NCBI GenBank assembly: GCA_003427395.1
Contig: BFEA01000164.1
Span: 1,704,810 to 1,740,552 of the forward strand
Source: Chara braunii
Lineage: Eukaryota > Streptophyta > Charophyceae > Charales > Characeae
DNA length: 35,743 nucleotides
Reading direction: 5' to 3'
Within the stretch, counting starts at the first letter, position 1; every line of letters begins with the position of its first letter. The translations under genes and the position numbers were made by a program. The notes beneath the pieces are model-generated. The model made no database searches, was not told the origin of the DNA, and saw only the letters and a program-made list of their open reading frames with translations. Below, in pieces: positions 1 to 9,430 of the stretch.

Positions 1-44
1 TATATATATATATATATATATATATTGTCATATATATATATATA
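1..44. repeat. (TA)n microsatellite
   Basis: Alternating TA fills the left edge with one short interruption near 27-32. A second short TA block lies at about 137-166. No other function is visible. Confidence 0.95.
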
Positions 45-143
45 AACTCCGACGAAACAGTTTGTCACAGCCCCTCGTTTGTTGTCCTCTTCTCTCTCTC
101 TGCCTACGGTTTACCGGGCAGTTCTGTTTGTGACGATATATAT

Positions 144-968
144 ATGTATATATATATATATATATTCTTCCTCTCGCCCTACCCCTCCCCTTCTCCCTCT
201 CCCTCTCCCTTCCTCTCCCTCTTCCTCCTCTTCTTCCCCTTCCTCTCCTTCGTCTTCTTCTTTTTCTTCCTCTTCTTTTTCTTCTTCCTCTTCTTCTTCT
301 TTCTCTTCTTCTTCTTTTTCTTCTTTTTTTTTTTTTTTTCTTCTTCTTCCTCTTCCTCTTCTTCTTCTTCTTCTTCTTCTTTGTTTTATCAACACCGTCG
401 ACTGAGATCAGCCCTTCCCTTATCTTCGTTGTCGATATTAGGACGGCAGCAGGCTCGTTCATTCTCCCCACCTCCTAGTCCCCCTTCCTCTCAGCGTCGT
501 ATTGATCCTGGTTCGTTGTCTGACCGACAACCTGCTTTGGTACGTCGACGACGTTCGTCAATAAAACGCCGACCGCGCCAAATCAGACCGGGCCTTCCAG
601 TGGTGACCGATTCGGATTTGCGAGCAGATCTACCAAACATTTGTGGTCTGACAGCCACGACTGTTTGTCTGCAAGCTTATCAGCGTCAAGGTTATAATGT
701 ATCTCAATTTCTTACAATTGCTTATCAGCTTGACGCTGTTGAAAATGAGTTGTTGTATGACCATAATGGTCTACCTCCTGAGGATAGTAATTATACTACC
801 TCAGGAGGCTTTACTAAAAATGTCTTACAGTTAGCATTTCACGGTCGCCACCTTCTTATGCATTATGGGACATCAGGCGAATACCTTAATGCCCGTCCTC
901 ATATTTCTGCATTCATTTTGCACAAACCCGAGCACTATATGGCACTCATTCGTGCAGCTGCCGAGTAG
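144..968 (+). pseudogene. Josephin-like cysteine protease (deubiquitinase) domain, 5' part of a broken Josephin-RING gene
   Basis: The open frame is 274 codons, but the first ~80 are low-complexity sequence and the true start is unknown. A basic, Ser/Pro/Arg-rich linker follows. From residue ~160 the pattern matches Josephin domains (ataxin-3 family, ubiquitin-cleaving cysteine proteases): cysteines at 167 (NICGL) and 175, IAYQLD at 192-197, a Ser-Gly-Gly-Phe segment at 220-223 leading into a helix, and a PEHY histidine at 264 in the place of the family's catalytic EHW His. Which cysteine would be the nucleophile is uncertain because the spacing to the helix differs from ataxin-3. The frame ends at TAG 966-968. 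The expected last Josephin strand (LWDGG..., then LFWIVE) continues immediately in the -1 frame, so the gene appears broken here by a one-base loss. The family assignment is from motif order only. Confidence 0.5.
167..385 (+). repeat. Polypyrimidine (TTC/CCT) low-complexity tract
   Basis: About 220 bases are almost pure C and T on the + strand: CCCTCT-like repeats, then TTC/CTT triplets, with a run of about 18 T at 322-339. Any reading frame through it gives only Ser, Phe and Leu runs (or Arg/Lys/Glu on the other strand), so it should not be taken as protein evidence. It lies directly upstream of the Josephin-like coding remnant. Confidence 0.9.
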
Positions 969-970
969 TA

Positions 971-1465
971 CTGTGGGATGGTGGGACGGTGATTCAGGTT
1001 ATTGTCAACATAAATGAATTCTTGCAAGGTTTGTCGAATCATACATTGTTCTGGATTGTTGAGTGTCTCTCGTGCGACATTTGTCGGGATAGAGACGTGG
1101 TGCGTCTTGGTTGTGGAGTGCATTATCTGTGTCAGCACCATTATTAATCCATTGCGACTGCCGCCGTATGTGCGGAAGGGTGTTTAACATTTCCTCATTG
1201 TGCACATCCCTATCACCCAGATGTACGTTGTCCTTTTTGTTTCCAAGGACGCTATCAGAACTGCATGATGCCGCACTGTGACGAACGTCCTGCTGTTTTC
1301 TTGACATGTGGGCAACATGTCCTATGTCGGGATTGTTTCGATGGGATGGTTCGTGCTAGCCGTCCGACTGAATGTTGTACTAACGCAACTCTCCTTGGGT
1401 ATCCTTGTGAACATCCCCGTCATCCTCACCGTAGTTGTCCTATCCACCGAGGGGGTGACAGATGA
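971..1465 (+). pseudogene. Josephin C-terminal end plus two RING-type zinc domains, 3' part of the same broken gene
   Basis: This is one frame, -1 relative to the Josephin part, with a single internal TAA at 1145. It starts with the putative closing Josephin strand (LFWIVE at 1046-1063). RING-like domain 1 has cysteines at 1073 and 1082 (C-x2-C), x9, C 1112, x2, H 1121, x2, C 1130, then H 1136/1139 and a closing CPFC at 1229-1240. The TAA falls inside it. RING-like domain 2 has C 1262 and C 1277, x9, C 1307, x2, H 1316, x2, C 1325, x2, C 1334, and a closing CPxH at 1436-1447. RING domains are E3 ubiquitin-ligase modules that recruit E2 enzymes. The frame ends at TGA 1463. The spacing is RING-consistent, but the exact subclass is unclear. 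Confidence 0.5.
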
Positions 1466-1479
1466 AGTGTTGAAGAAAC

Positions 1480-1602
1480 AGATAAAAAAAGAAACCGAGT
1501 AAAAAGATAGAAAATAAATAAATTAAAAAAAAAACAAGAAAGGAAGAACACAAAAAAAGAAACCTTAGAAAAAAAAAAAGAAAAAAAAAAATAAAATTAT
1601 GT
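1480..1602 (+). repeat. A-rich tail after the Josephin-RING remnant
   Basis: More than three quarters A, with several runs of 8-11 A broken by G. It begins about 15 bases after the last stop of the RING frame. It looks like a decayed poly(A) tail, which together with the absence of introns would fit a retrocopy. Simple low-complexity expansion is the alternative. Confidence 0.5.
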
Positions 1603-2600
1603 GGGATGGTAATTGGATTATCTGTGGGATGTGTCACTTGCTTCGTCTGTTTAATAGGCTTTCTTCTTTTGTGAGGTTTGGGTTCCTCCGCCTTTTCTTT
1701 ACCTCTTTGCCTTTTGGTTGCGTGCAAGTGGGTCTGTATGACACACAGGGATGGGGGCAGCCAGCGTTCAACCTGTCATCCACGTGGCTGGCCTTGTGCG
1801 TAAGAGGTGACGAACAGGTGGGGCTTTCCTTCCTTCTTTTTCGTTTTCTTGTTTTGTCTTTTTTTGCCTTTGCGCTCCGATTTCCAGTGTGACAATATAT
1901 ATATATATATATATACGGGTTATAAATATATGACGATCACTTCTAACAATCACAGTGGGGCTCCTCTCAACCATATATATATGTATGTGAACGCAGACAG
2001 TCAAATCCACAGTCGGGATCACCAAACATACCTGCAATCACATCAACGATTCAACCAAAAGTCCATGTACTACATGGGGTCAACTTCAACCACAACTCTC
2101 AAAACCCTTGCTTTTAGCTATACAAGCCTCACTGTTTGTGCAACTCTCAAAATAAAATACTCAGTATTTTTCTTTAAATGGCCATTCAAATAAAGTCCGA
2201 GCGAAAACACAACAAAACAATTCAAATCACAAGGCTAAAGCCTTTAGGTTGAGTGGTAAAACTGGATTGGAGTTGAGTCGTAAACCGACGAATCGACAAC
2301 CGACCTGTTATCAGTGATAACAGAAGATGATCCTCGTAGGATCAAGCTGAATCTAGTCCTGATCCTGAATCAATCGATCAAGAAGACTTGTAACACAAGA
2401 CAGGCCAATCCCCAAGCTAAATCTATAAGTCCATGGAGAATAATCTCCATATTACGATCTTGCTCAAAATTATTCTATTTAACTAAGCTAAGTCTGCCTC
2501 TCAGCAAGTGTCAAAAGAAGGGTAGACCCTGACAGAATCTCCTCTATGCAGAGTGGATTTCCAGGATTGCCACCTGTTAGAATATAATCTAACTCATCTA
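1603..2600. other. Non-coding stretch with a (TA)n block
   Basis: No supported gene. A TA microsatellite lies at 1893-1914 and a short TA block at 1971-1984. From about 2160 the sequence becomes A-rich and begins to resemble the spacer between the hairpin units that follow. Confidence 0.6.
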
Positions 2601-3155
2601 AACTAAGAAAATTTCGGCAGTGCTTACCGTAGGAAAAGTGCCTTCGCAGAATTTATACTAATTCAAATATGAAAATAAAAACAATCTCTTATTCTGGAAA
2701 GTCAATTTTTGTCTAGCTCCCCGAATTAGTAAAAATTTGGGCAGCACTTCCTTTAGAAAGGACGCCTTTCCAGATTTTTACTAAGTCGGATACAACCTTA
2801 GAAACAAAACCTGAGTTCAACTAAGATAAAATTTAACTGACTTCTTGGATTTGTAGAAATTTCGGCAGCGCTTCCCGTAGAGAAAATGTTGTTTCAAGAT
2901 TTATACAAAGCTAAGTTCAGAATCTAAAATGACTTTGACTTCTCAGGGTCTAGTTTTGCCTAACTCCCTGAATTAACAAAAATTTGGGCAGCACTCCCTT
3001 TAGAAAATGAGGTTTTCCAGATTTTTACTAAGTTAGAAAAAATAGACCCTGAAAATGACAAAATTTTACTAACTCCTGGTTTTGTAGAAATTTCGGCAGC
3101 GCTTCCCGTAGAGAAAGTGGCTTACTAAGATTTATAGAAGACCAAGTATAACAAA
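2601..3155 (+). repeat. Tandem array of five ~124-bp hairpin units, two alternating types
   Basis: A core of the form ATTTsGGCAG occurs at 2611, 2735, 2859, 2982 and 3090, so the spacing is 124, 124, 123 and 108 bp. Types alternate: A (ATTTCGGCAG) at units 1, 3 and 5, and B (ATTTGGGCAG) at units 2 and 4. Each unit can fold. In unit 2 the arm at 2721-2740 (CCGAATTAGTAAAAATTTGG) pairs with 2770-2789 at 18 of 20 positions, and its loop contains the palindrome CCTTTAGAAAGG. Type A has shorter, less perfect arms (TTTGTAGAAATTTC with the reverse complement of a GATTTATACAAA-like arm). Confidence 0.85.
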
Positions 3156-3205
3156 TGATCCCAGAAAATGCAGAAATCGGCCTAAGTAAAAATAAACTTA
3201 GCTTA

Positions 3206-3268
3206 GAAAATGCAGGAATTGAAATGCAGGAATTGAAAATGCAGGAATTGAAATGCAGGAATTGAAAC
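3206..3268 (+). repeat. Minisatellite, 15-16 bp unit x4
   Basis: The unit ATGCAGGAATTGAAA is repeated four times almost perfectly, with one extra A between copies 2 and 3. An open frame runs through it (3253-3483) but shows no recognisable domain. Confidence 0.9.
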
Positions 3269-3438
3269 TAACTCGTATGGCTCTAGCACGTGGCGAGCGT
3301 CTGAAACTCAGACCAAGTAGTAATCTCACTCAGTCACATACAAGGCCAAACCACAAAGGTAAGTACTTTCACCATCCCAAAGTCAACTCATATAAGATAG
3401 TTCATGAATCCTCCAGTAATTCAACCCTTATAATGCTA

Positions 3439-3663
3439 GACCATTCGGCTTGGAAACAATGTCCAGTGTGCCTTAAGATATAAACGAACAGGTTGTACTA
3501 TTACTACTATCTTCTTTGGGCATTTGACTAGACCATTCGGCTTGGAAACAATGCCTAGCCGCCTTGAGCTGTTTAATATCCAAAATTTAGTAGCTCTCTG
3601 ACTTTGTTCTCAAAAGAAATGCAAATATGGGCAGGGGATTGAACCATTCGGCTTCAATTTTTT
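3439..3663 (+). repeat. Three copies of an ACCATTCGGCTT motif
   Basis: The block ACCATTCGGCTTGGAAACAA occurs at about 3441 and again at about 3532, and a shorter form (ACCATTCGGCTTCAA) at about 3644, directly before the 1.1-kb repeat. Spacing is about 91 and 112 bp. Function unknown. Confidence 0.7.
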
Positions 3664-4772
3664 TACATCTAAGTTACCGTGAATCAAGGCGGGGGTTCGT
3701 ATGCTTTCGGAGTCAGACCTGTTATCGACTTGGAGTGGACCCGACTTGTCGGGGGTGGTACTTTGCCGACTCGGTGGTGACGGCCCAACCTCTGAGATCC
3801 GGGTCTTCGGGCTCGGGCGAGGGGAAGGAGTATCCACAGACCACTTCCTAGAGGGAGAGGCATGCAACACTTCAAGCCATGTACATGATCAAGAATCATC
3901 CGCGAAGCAACCTGTCATCCAAAAAGATTGAGAATGTATGGAGACAGGTGTATGCGTGTTTAATCTTAGGTCGGCGGTAGATTGGAATGAACAATTTTGG
4001 CAGCGCGTCTCATCAAGTCAAAACTAAGGCAGTCTGACTACCTTGTCGGCTGCATCAATATGATTGTCGGAAGCCAACTTCGCGTTGGCGGCTGTTTGAA
4101 GGTTTTGTGGAGTTCGACCCGGGGGGTCGAATTTTGTTTTGAATTTGTATTGTTGGATGCACCGTATGATGATTCTGATTCTTTCAGTTTTATTTCAGAT
4201 TGGGTAAGTTTTACGGTCGACTCCCGTTGGTGCAATTATGAATGGTTGTTATAACTGTCTTTTGACGGTGTGTTTAAGGGACTAGGATTAGTTATGGTTT
4301 CACGTTTCGTTGAGACCGTCCTAGTCGACCGACGCTTGCTCCACACCTAGGAGATCAGCGCCCTAGGAACAGACGACGTTCGGATCCGCTTGGCGTTAAC
4401 CAAATGTATCTATACTACAACGAACGAGCAAACGACCTCGGCCGACCTACCTCTGCAATTGCACTTAAAAGCCTTCGCACGTGGGTCGGTAGCTTGGTAG
4501 AGATACGCCCCTAAAGGTGGTGACAACCGCTTAGGGAAGCAAGCTTATGCCCCACGAGAACCTATCATGTCGTAGGGAACCGCGGGATGTACAGCTGGTG
4601 CACCCGGCCAGAGCGGCGAAGGAGCGATGCAACCACGTCCGTCTCGGCAGTTCACAAAAAAGTTATGCGTTGTTCCTGAGTTGTCTCTCGAAAGTATGTT
4701 TTGGGTAAACTCCTGCGTGACATGGCCGGGAGGGCCCTCGTTTTCGCGCGAGGGCTGATGCGCTCGATAGGT
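3655..4772 (+). repeat. Dispersed 1.1-kb repeat, copy 1
   Basis: Near-identical to 10,382-11,571 in the same orientation and 6.7 kb away. Differences are scattered substitutions and a ~67-bp segment present only in copy 2. The repeat contains conserved dyads: GCCAAC/GTTGGC at 4073-4089 and TTCGACC/GGTCGAA at 4113-4131. The shared sequence stops abruptly after GCGCTCGATAGGT. No coding domain is visible, and short frames inside are not supported. It could be an LTR or other non-autonomous element, since its true ends are not fixed by the two copies. Confidence 0.85.
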
Positions 4773-5930
4773 GGCGCCGATGCCGGGGATAACGGCAAAC
4801 TACCGTTGTTCCTAGCGGAACGACACTCGGGTGATGGATATATTGATTTTTAAAAATTAATGATTTTATCATCATGGATTGATTTTTATTATTTTATTTC
4901 TATGGATTATGTGTTGGATTTATTCTGAAGATTATTTTGGTCATTTTTTAACGTTTCAGTTGGGTTTAAATTCTCAATATAGTGATTGAGTCATATTCTG
5001 CTATTATCTTGATACCCATCGATTTTATCTATAAATTTCGGGTTATTGTGTCGATAACTATTCTGGTTCATGTGTAATATTTTAATCAAATAGTTTATCT
5101 TGAGCTTTGAGGTATCCCTTCGGTTATGGTTTTAGTAGATTGGATTTTTTATTTTTTATGAGTGGAAGTTATTGGGAATGCTGTCAACCAAGCATTGACT
5201 TTTCTTTGATATTGTTTTGTATGTTTATTTAGTCCTGCATCAGATATCGGAATGATGTGCATTTCAATGGATCAGTTTATCCGGACTTCAATTCATTTCG
5301 AAATTATCGGGTTTAGTGATGCGCTTCTATGATTGAATGCATCTGATCTATTGTTGAAGATATTTAGCTTCAATCATTATGAAATTTTATGTGAAAGTTT
5401 TTGTTGTAAGTTGTATTGTTGTTGTGGAATATTTTTGAAGTAAGTTTTGAAGGCGTTATCATGTCACGATAAACTTCTGATGGAATTGTGAGCTCCGTAG
5501 GTGGTAGTGAGGCCTGCGCCGAAGTTATACTCCTGGTCCATAGTGGGATGTTGTCTTCTGAATCCTGAGTGGTTTAAGGAAGGGAGACTACACTATCATT
5601 GAAAGAGAGGAAGGTGTTGAGGTCTTGTTGGAATGTTGTTTGTGGGGTAGGCGACTATCGATTGCCATGAGGGAAGGAGTGGTTACCTAACCTCGTATCG
5701 AGCATGGTCACTGTACCACTTCAGTTGGAGTCTAACCAACTTTGATTGTAGGACGATACGGCAGTTCTACTCTGCATATAGAAGACTAACGGGATCGAAA
5801 GCACTGAAATCGGAGGGAATGTGGTGAGGCTCGAATCTAAAGCGGGGCTTGATGTCGAGATGTTATCCCTAGAGGATTACACCACTCCTCGACGCAATTC
5901 ACAAGGTGTCAGAAATATCGGGCATGATAA
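4773..5930. other. AT-rich non-coding stretch
   Basis: No coding or RNA feature is supported. The left 700 bases are strongly AT-rich, and the right part becomes mixed and ends at the orphan polypurine tract at 5934. It may be the decayed 3' end of a Ty3-type element. Confidence 0.5.
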
Positions 5931-5933
5931 CTT

Positions 5934-5960
5934 AAGAGGGGGCGAATGTAATGTCGAACT
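5934..5960 (+). promoter_or_regulatory. Putative Ty3/gypsy polypurine tract and start of a 3' LTR
   Basis: The purine block AAGAGGGGGCGA is followed at once by ATGTAATGTCGAAC. In Ty3/gypsy elements a polypurine tract primes plus-strand DNA synthesis directly before the 3' LTR, and LTRs start with TG (here TGTAATG at 5947). No matching second LTR or adjacent pol was found in the window, so this would be an orphan or solo remnant. Confidence 0.4.
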
Positions 5961-6976
5961 TGGTCAGGGGACTTTGGAAGAATGGTTTCTCTCTTGAATG
6001 GTTAAAATTTTTGAAAGTTGGTATAGTAGTGACAGTAATGGATAGTGGCTTAAGTGTTTTTTTTTTTTTTTTAATTTGGATCTAGTCGGAGGGCTTCCGG
6101 TACTATTCAAGAGAGACTAATGTTTGTATTGAGTGGCCGCCAGTGGGATGATGCTGGGATCATTCTGAAAAAGTTCCTCTAAATTGAAGGCTTCCAGGGG
6201 CTAGACCTGGGTCCAAGTTTGATTACGGCTTGCCAGAGGCTAATCTGGTCTCATTCTACCCACTTATATGTTATAGGAATGGAAGGCTCGCCAAAGGCTA
6301 TATCTGGTGGTATTTTGTTGAATTGTTAGGCTTCTGGAGGCTAAACTCAGTTTTGTTGTTGTATTGTTGTGGATGTTTCGGATTTTGTTCCGGACAATTG
6401 TTTTGGATTGTTGTGTATTGTGATCGTTGCTTTCACATGGAATCTTTATAATGATCTTGATTTCTTTTTTTTTATGGTGAACGACGGGGACGTCGTTCAA
6501 TGGGGTCCAGGAATGCTGTCGGGGTGAATACCCTGACTAGGGTATTTGCCGTGGTTTTTCAATGTCGGACACTGTATGGCTTTTTCGTTGAATTGATGGA
6601 CTTGATGAGATGGATGTTTGTCAAAGTTTGTTCAAACCTGACCTATAACCAAGAGACAAAACTTATTTTGAACTTTAGTTCGGACGCGTGCGGCTTCAGG
6701 GAGTAATGACGGTAGTCGAAAGTTTTATCGAGGCCGCAGAGGCATGCGGACATGGGAACACTAAAGTTAGACCTAGTCTACCTAAAATAATGTCGCACGG
6801 CTTAGCAGCCGCGCGATTCAGGGCCTAAATGGGCTAAAAAGGGGAATGCACCGGGTGTAGCGCCGCGGCGCACGAGGAATAGGAAGTTTTCCTGGACCGC
6901 GAAGGTTGGCATCGAGCCAGGGGGTTGATAGGCCGATGCCGAGGTCACGCGGCCAACCGACGGGTAAGGCCTGCCG
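5961..6976. other. Non-coding stretch with two adjacent small hairpins
   Basis: No gene is supported. A run of T lies at 6058-6072. Two perfect dyads sit close together: GAACGACG/CGTCGTTC at 6479-6498 (loop 4) and AATACCC/GGGTATT at 6527-6546 (loop 6). This may be LTR sequence following the polypurine tract at 5934. Confidence 0.5.
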
Positions 6977-7042
6977 GTAGGGCCTGCAAGGCCACAGGTT
7001 GGCAGGCAAGTAGGGCCTGCAACGCCACAGGCTGGCAGGCGG
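6977..7042 (+). repeat. Direct tandem repeat, 33 bp x2
   Basis: The unit GTAGGGCCTGCAAGGCCACA... occurs at 6977-7009 and 7010-7042 with few differences. A dyad follows: GCTCTTC/GAAGAGC at 7067-7085. Confidence 0.85.
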
Positions 7043-7734
7043 GCATGGGAGATAGCAACTGGGCCAGCTCTTCTTATAGAAGAGCAACTCCTGTCACTAT
7101 CATGATAGGAGTTAGCCAGTAGGATACAGTGCAGGACTCTCACCCAACGGACATCGGGATCTAACACAAAGACTACAACTACCGGGCTAGCTCCTTTTGG
7201 GGCAGCCCGTCCGAAAGCAAGACGAGCGCAACCGATTTCGGCCGCATGATCATCAAGATCACGCGGCAGAAATCCGCCGCACCAAGGTTAGCATGGCCTG
7301 CGCACGGATGATATGCATAAATCGAAAAAAAAAAAAAACGTAAGACAAAAGCACCGCATGACGCGTTTATAAGAGGTCGGGAGCTGTAACTCAAAGGCAG
7401 GTAGGCCAGGCGTCCGTTTTTACGAGCGTCAACCCTAACCCCTTTTAGGAATTTTTGTTTTGTTGTTGTGTTTCTGATTTTTTTGGTCCCTTACCATTTG
7501 AAATGGCAGCAGCCTCGCGACTTGACGAGGCGCTGCGTCTTCCCGTGGGAAAGAGGGAAACTCGTTTTTATTTTGCGCATCTGGTGAGTGGGGTGGTGAG
7601 GGCCATTTTTCGTGAGGTTGCACAGCCCCACCATACCCTGAATCCATTTGGATTTGGACTCTGGTCTGCATTTCAACAGTTCATGGCTGTGCCTTGGAGC
7701 CACAGGCTTCCAAAGGGCGCTGTTAGGCCAATGG

Positions 7735-7772
<38 letters not shown>

Positions 7773-8102
7773 ACGAAGAAGTGGGATCAAGATTTTGAGA
7801 AAATCTGTATTTTGCAGTTTGCGCCTATATTGTTTTGGTGGCGTAGATGATTTTTGTTGGCTCTGAAACTTTTTCTTTGAGTAGGTGGGCACCTATGCCA
7901 CGCGCATGAATTTTTTCAGATTTTTGTATTTGACGATATTTTAATTAAAAATCGCCAGAGTCCGGGTACGTTTTACATCCCGCTTTGACCTTGTCAGGAT
8001 TTTAGCTCGTGATTATCACGAGTTGTTCTCCCCCCCCAAGCCTTAGTACTGAGCTGGCAACCCTCAGAACGGGTGCCAGACAGAAAAAAGGCAGCCAATG
8101 GC
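7043..8102. other. Non-coding stretch with A runs
   Basis: No supported gene. A 35-base pure A run occupies 7737-7771, following GGCCAATGGGC, and resembles the tail of a retroposed transcript. A second A run lies at about 7326-7338 and a run of 8 C at about 8031-8038. Frames through the A run encode only poly-Lys and are not credible. Confidence 0.6.
7737..7771 (+). repeat. (A)35 homopolymer
   Basis: 35 consecutive A residues. The sequence on its left has no recognisable gene or SINE body. Confidence 0.95.
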
Positions 8103-8297
8103 TGTCCAGGTTTTAGTTGTAGCCATTTGGCTCCCTATTTTTAATGTGGGAGACCACGGTGGGGTCTCCACCACAAAGATCTTCGATCTTGTGGTGGGAA
8201 AGAAAGAAAAACAAAAAAACAAAACGTAGAGAAAGACGGTGGTTGGGAATTCTTCAACCCATAACCACAGCAAGGGAGTGCAGCTCAGGCCTTTTTA
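8103..8297 (-). repeat. 195-bp inverted repeat, left arm
   Basis: Its reverse complement matches 11,571-11,765 at most positions. The arm itself contains two internal dyads: GGAGACC/GGTCTCC near 8150-8170, and CCACCACAAAGATC paired with GATCTTGTGGTGG around 8170-8200. The fold-back character suggests a small non-autonomous element present in both orientations. No ends or target duplications could be fixed. Confidence 0.85.
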
Positions 8298-9084
8298 AGG
8301 TCTGGCTGTGACTCTTGCCTTCAACAGCAGACTGAGGCTTTAAGGCTTTGAAGCCTCCGAATTGGCAGCCCTCCAGATAGCAAAGGGCTTGACTTATCCG
8401 TTGAAGCCCTATGAGGGCTGCTTGGGCTCAAACCCATGCGAATTGAGCTTGTCCCCATTTTTAATGAGAGGCTGCTCCGGAACTTCGGTCCAGAGCCCGA
8501 TGAGACAGTTTGAAGCCATCATCACAGGATGTACAAGCCTGCAGAGGGAAATGTATATATACACACAAGGCGAAGCAAGGCTGGACAATGAAAGTAATGG
8601 GTCACAAGAACTCCGATTCCACAGTGACAATAGAGGAAGCAAGGAAAAGTGGCAAGTGGCAGTCACAGAATGATTTCGGGATTCAGCAGCTTGAGTGAAG
8701 GTGGATAGAGGCACATATGGGCCCATAACTAAAGTGATGTGAGTGCCCCACCTCGAGGACTATATTAGGAAGGGGTGGACCCAAGCAAAGGCACAGCGGA
8801 GCAGTAGCTTGACATAGCATGAGGCTATGGGCGCGTAGGGAGACCTAAGGCTTGATACGTGACACTCAAGAGCTTAGGAGTGGACTGAGGCCCGGTAGCA
8901 GCTACACACAGCTAGGAGGGGCGTGGAGGAGCTGCCGGTGGAAGTTGTTGCTGCTAGAGGAAGTGTTGTCTGGAGGAGGAGAGTGGAGGTTTGCAATAGA
9001 GGCTGAGAGAGGAGGCTCCTATAGCCACCATCTCAGCAAGGGTGGAGGTGCTGCCGTATAGCCGCAGTCATAGCGACGGTCGTG
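8298..9084. other. Non-coding stretch
   Basis: No domain, RNA or repeat could be supported. Short open frames exist on both strands but have no recognisable content. Confidence 0.5.
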
Positions 9085-9430
9085 GGGGAGACACTGCTAT
9101 CTTTTGCAGCAACTGCGACGGCAGCGCGAAAGCACTGCCGAAATTTTTTCGGCGGCGGCAGCATTTTTTGACAGCGGTGCGGAAGCGCTGGCCGTTTTTT
9201 TTTGGCGGCAGTGACATTTTGACGGCAGTGCGGTAGTGCTGCTCGTTTTTTCAGCGGCGAGAACATTTTTTTTTACGGCGGTGCGAAAGCGCTGCCCGTT
9301 TTTTTTTGATGTGGCGGCAGTGACGTTTTGACGATAGTGCGGTAGCGCTGCTCATTTTTTCGGTGATGGCAGCGGCATTTGTGGCAGTGATGCGATAGTG
9401 CTGTCCGATTTTTTTTTTTTTTTGGCAGTG
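9085..9430 (+). repeat. Degenerate ~53-bp tandem array, about six units
   Basis: A core of the form GTGCGrwAGyGCTG followed by a T-run recurs at about 9122, 9174, 9227, 9282, 9338 and 9390. Units alternate GC-rich (GGCGGCAGTG) and T-homopolymer segments. The T runs grow up to 15 in the last unit. Neighbouring units differ, and alternate units resemble each other more than adjacent ones in the segment before the core. Confidence 0.8.

Noticed and set aside
28-471. Lys/Arg-rich 147-codon frame on the minus strand and similar Ser/Phe frames on the plus strand
   Set aside because: They are translations of the polypyrimidine tract, with no complexity or domain.
2231-2300. Possible tRNA-like segment (TTGAGTGGTAAAACTGG)
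   Set aside because: No complete cloverleaf with acceptor and anticodon stems could be drawn.
3687-4254. Short frames shared by both copies of the 1.1-kb repeat
   Set aside because: They differ in length and frame between the copies because of indels, so no coding constraint is seen.
7435-7892. Several 70-130 codon frames on both strands around 7.5-7.9 kb
   Set aside because: They run through the 35-base A tract, overlap each other on opposite strands and have no motif.
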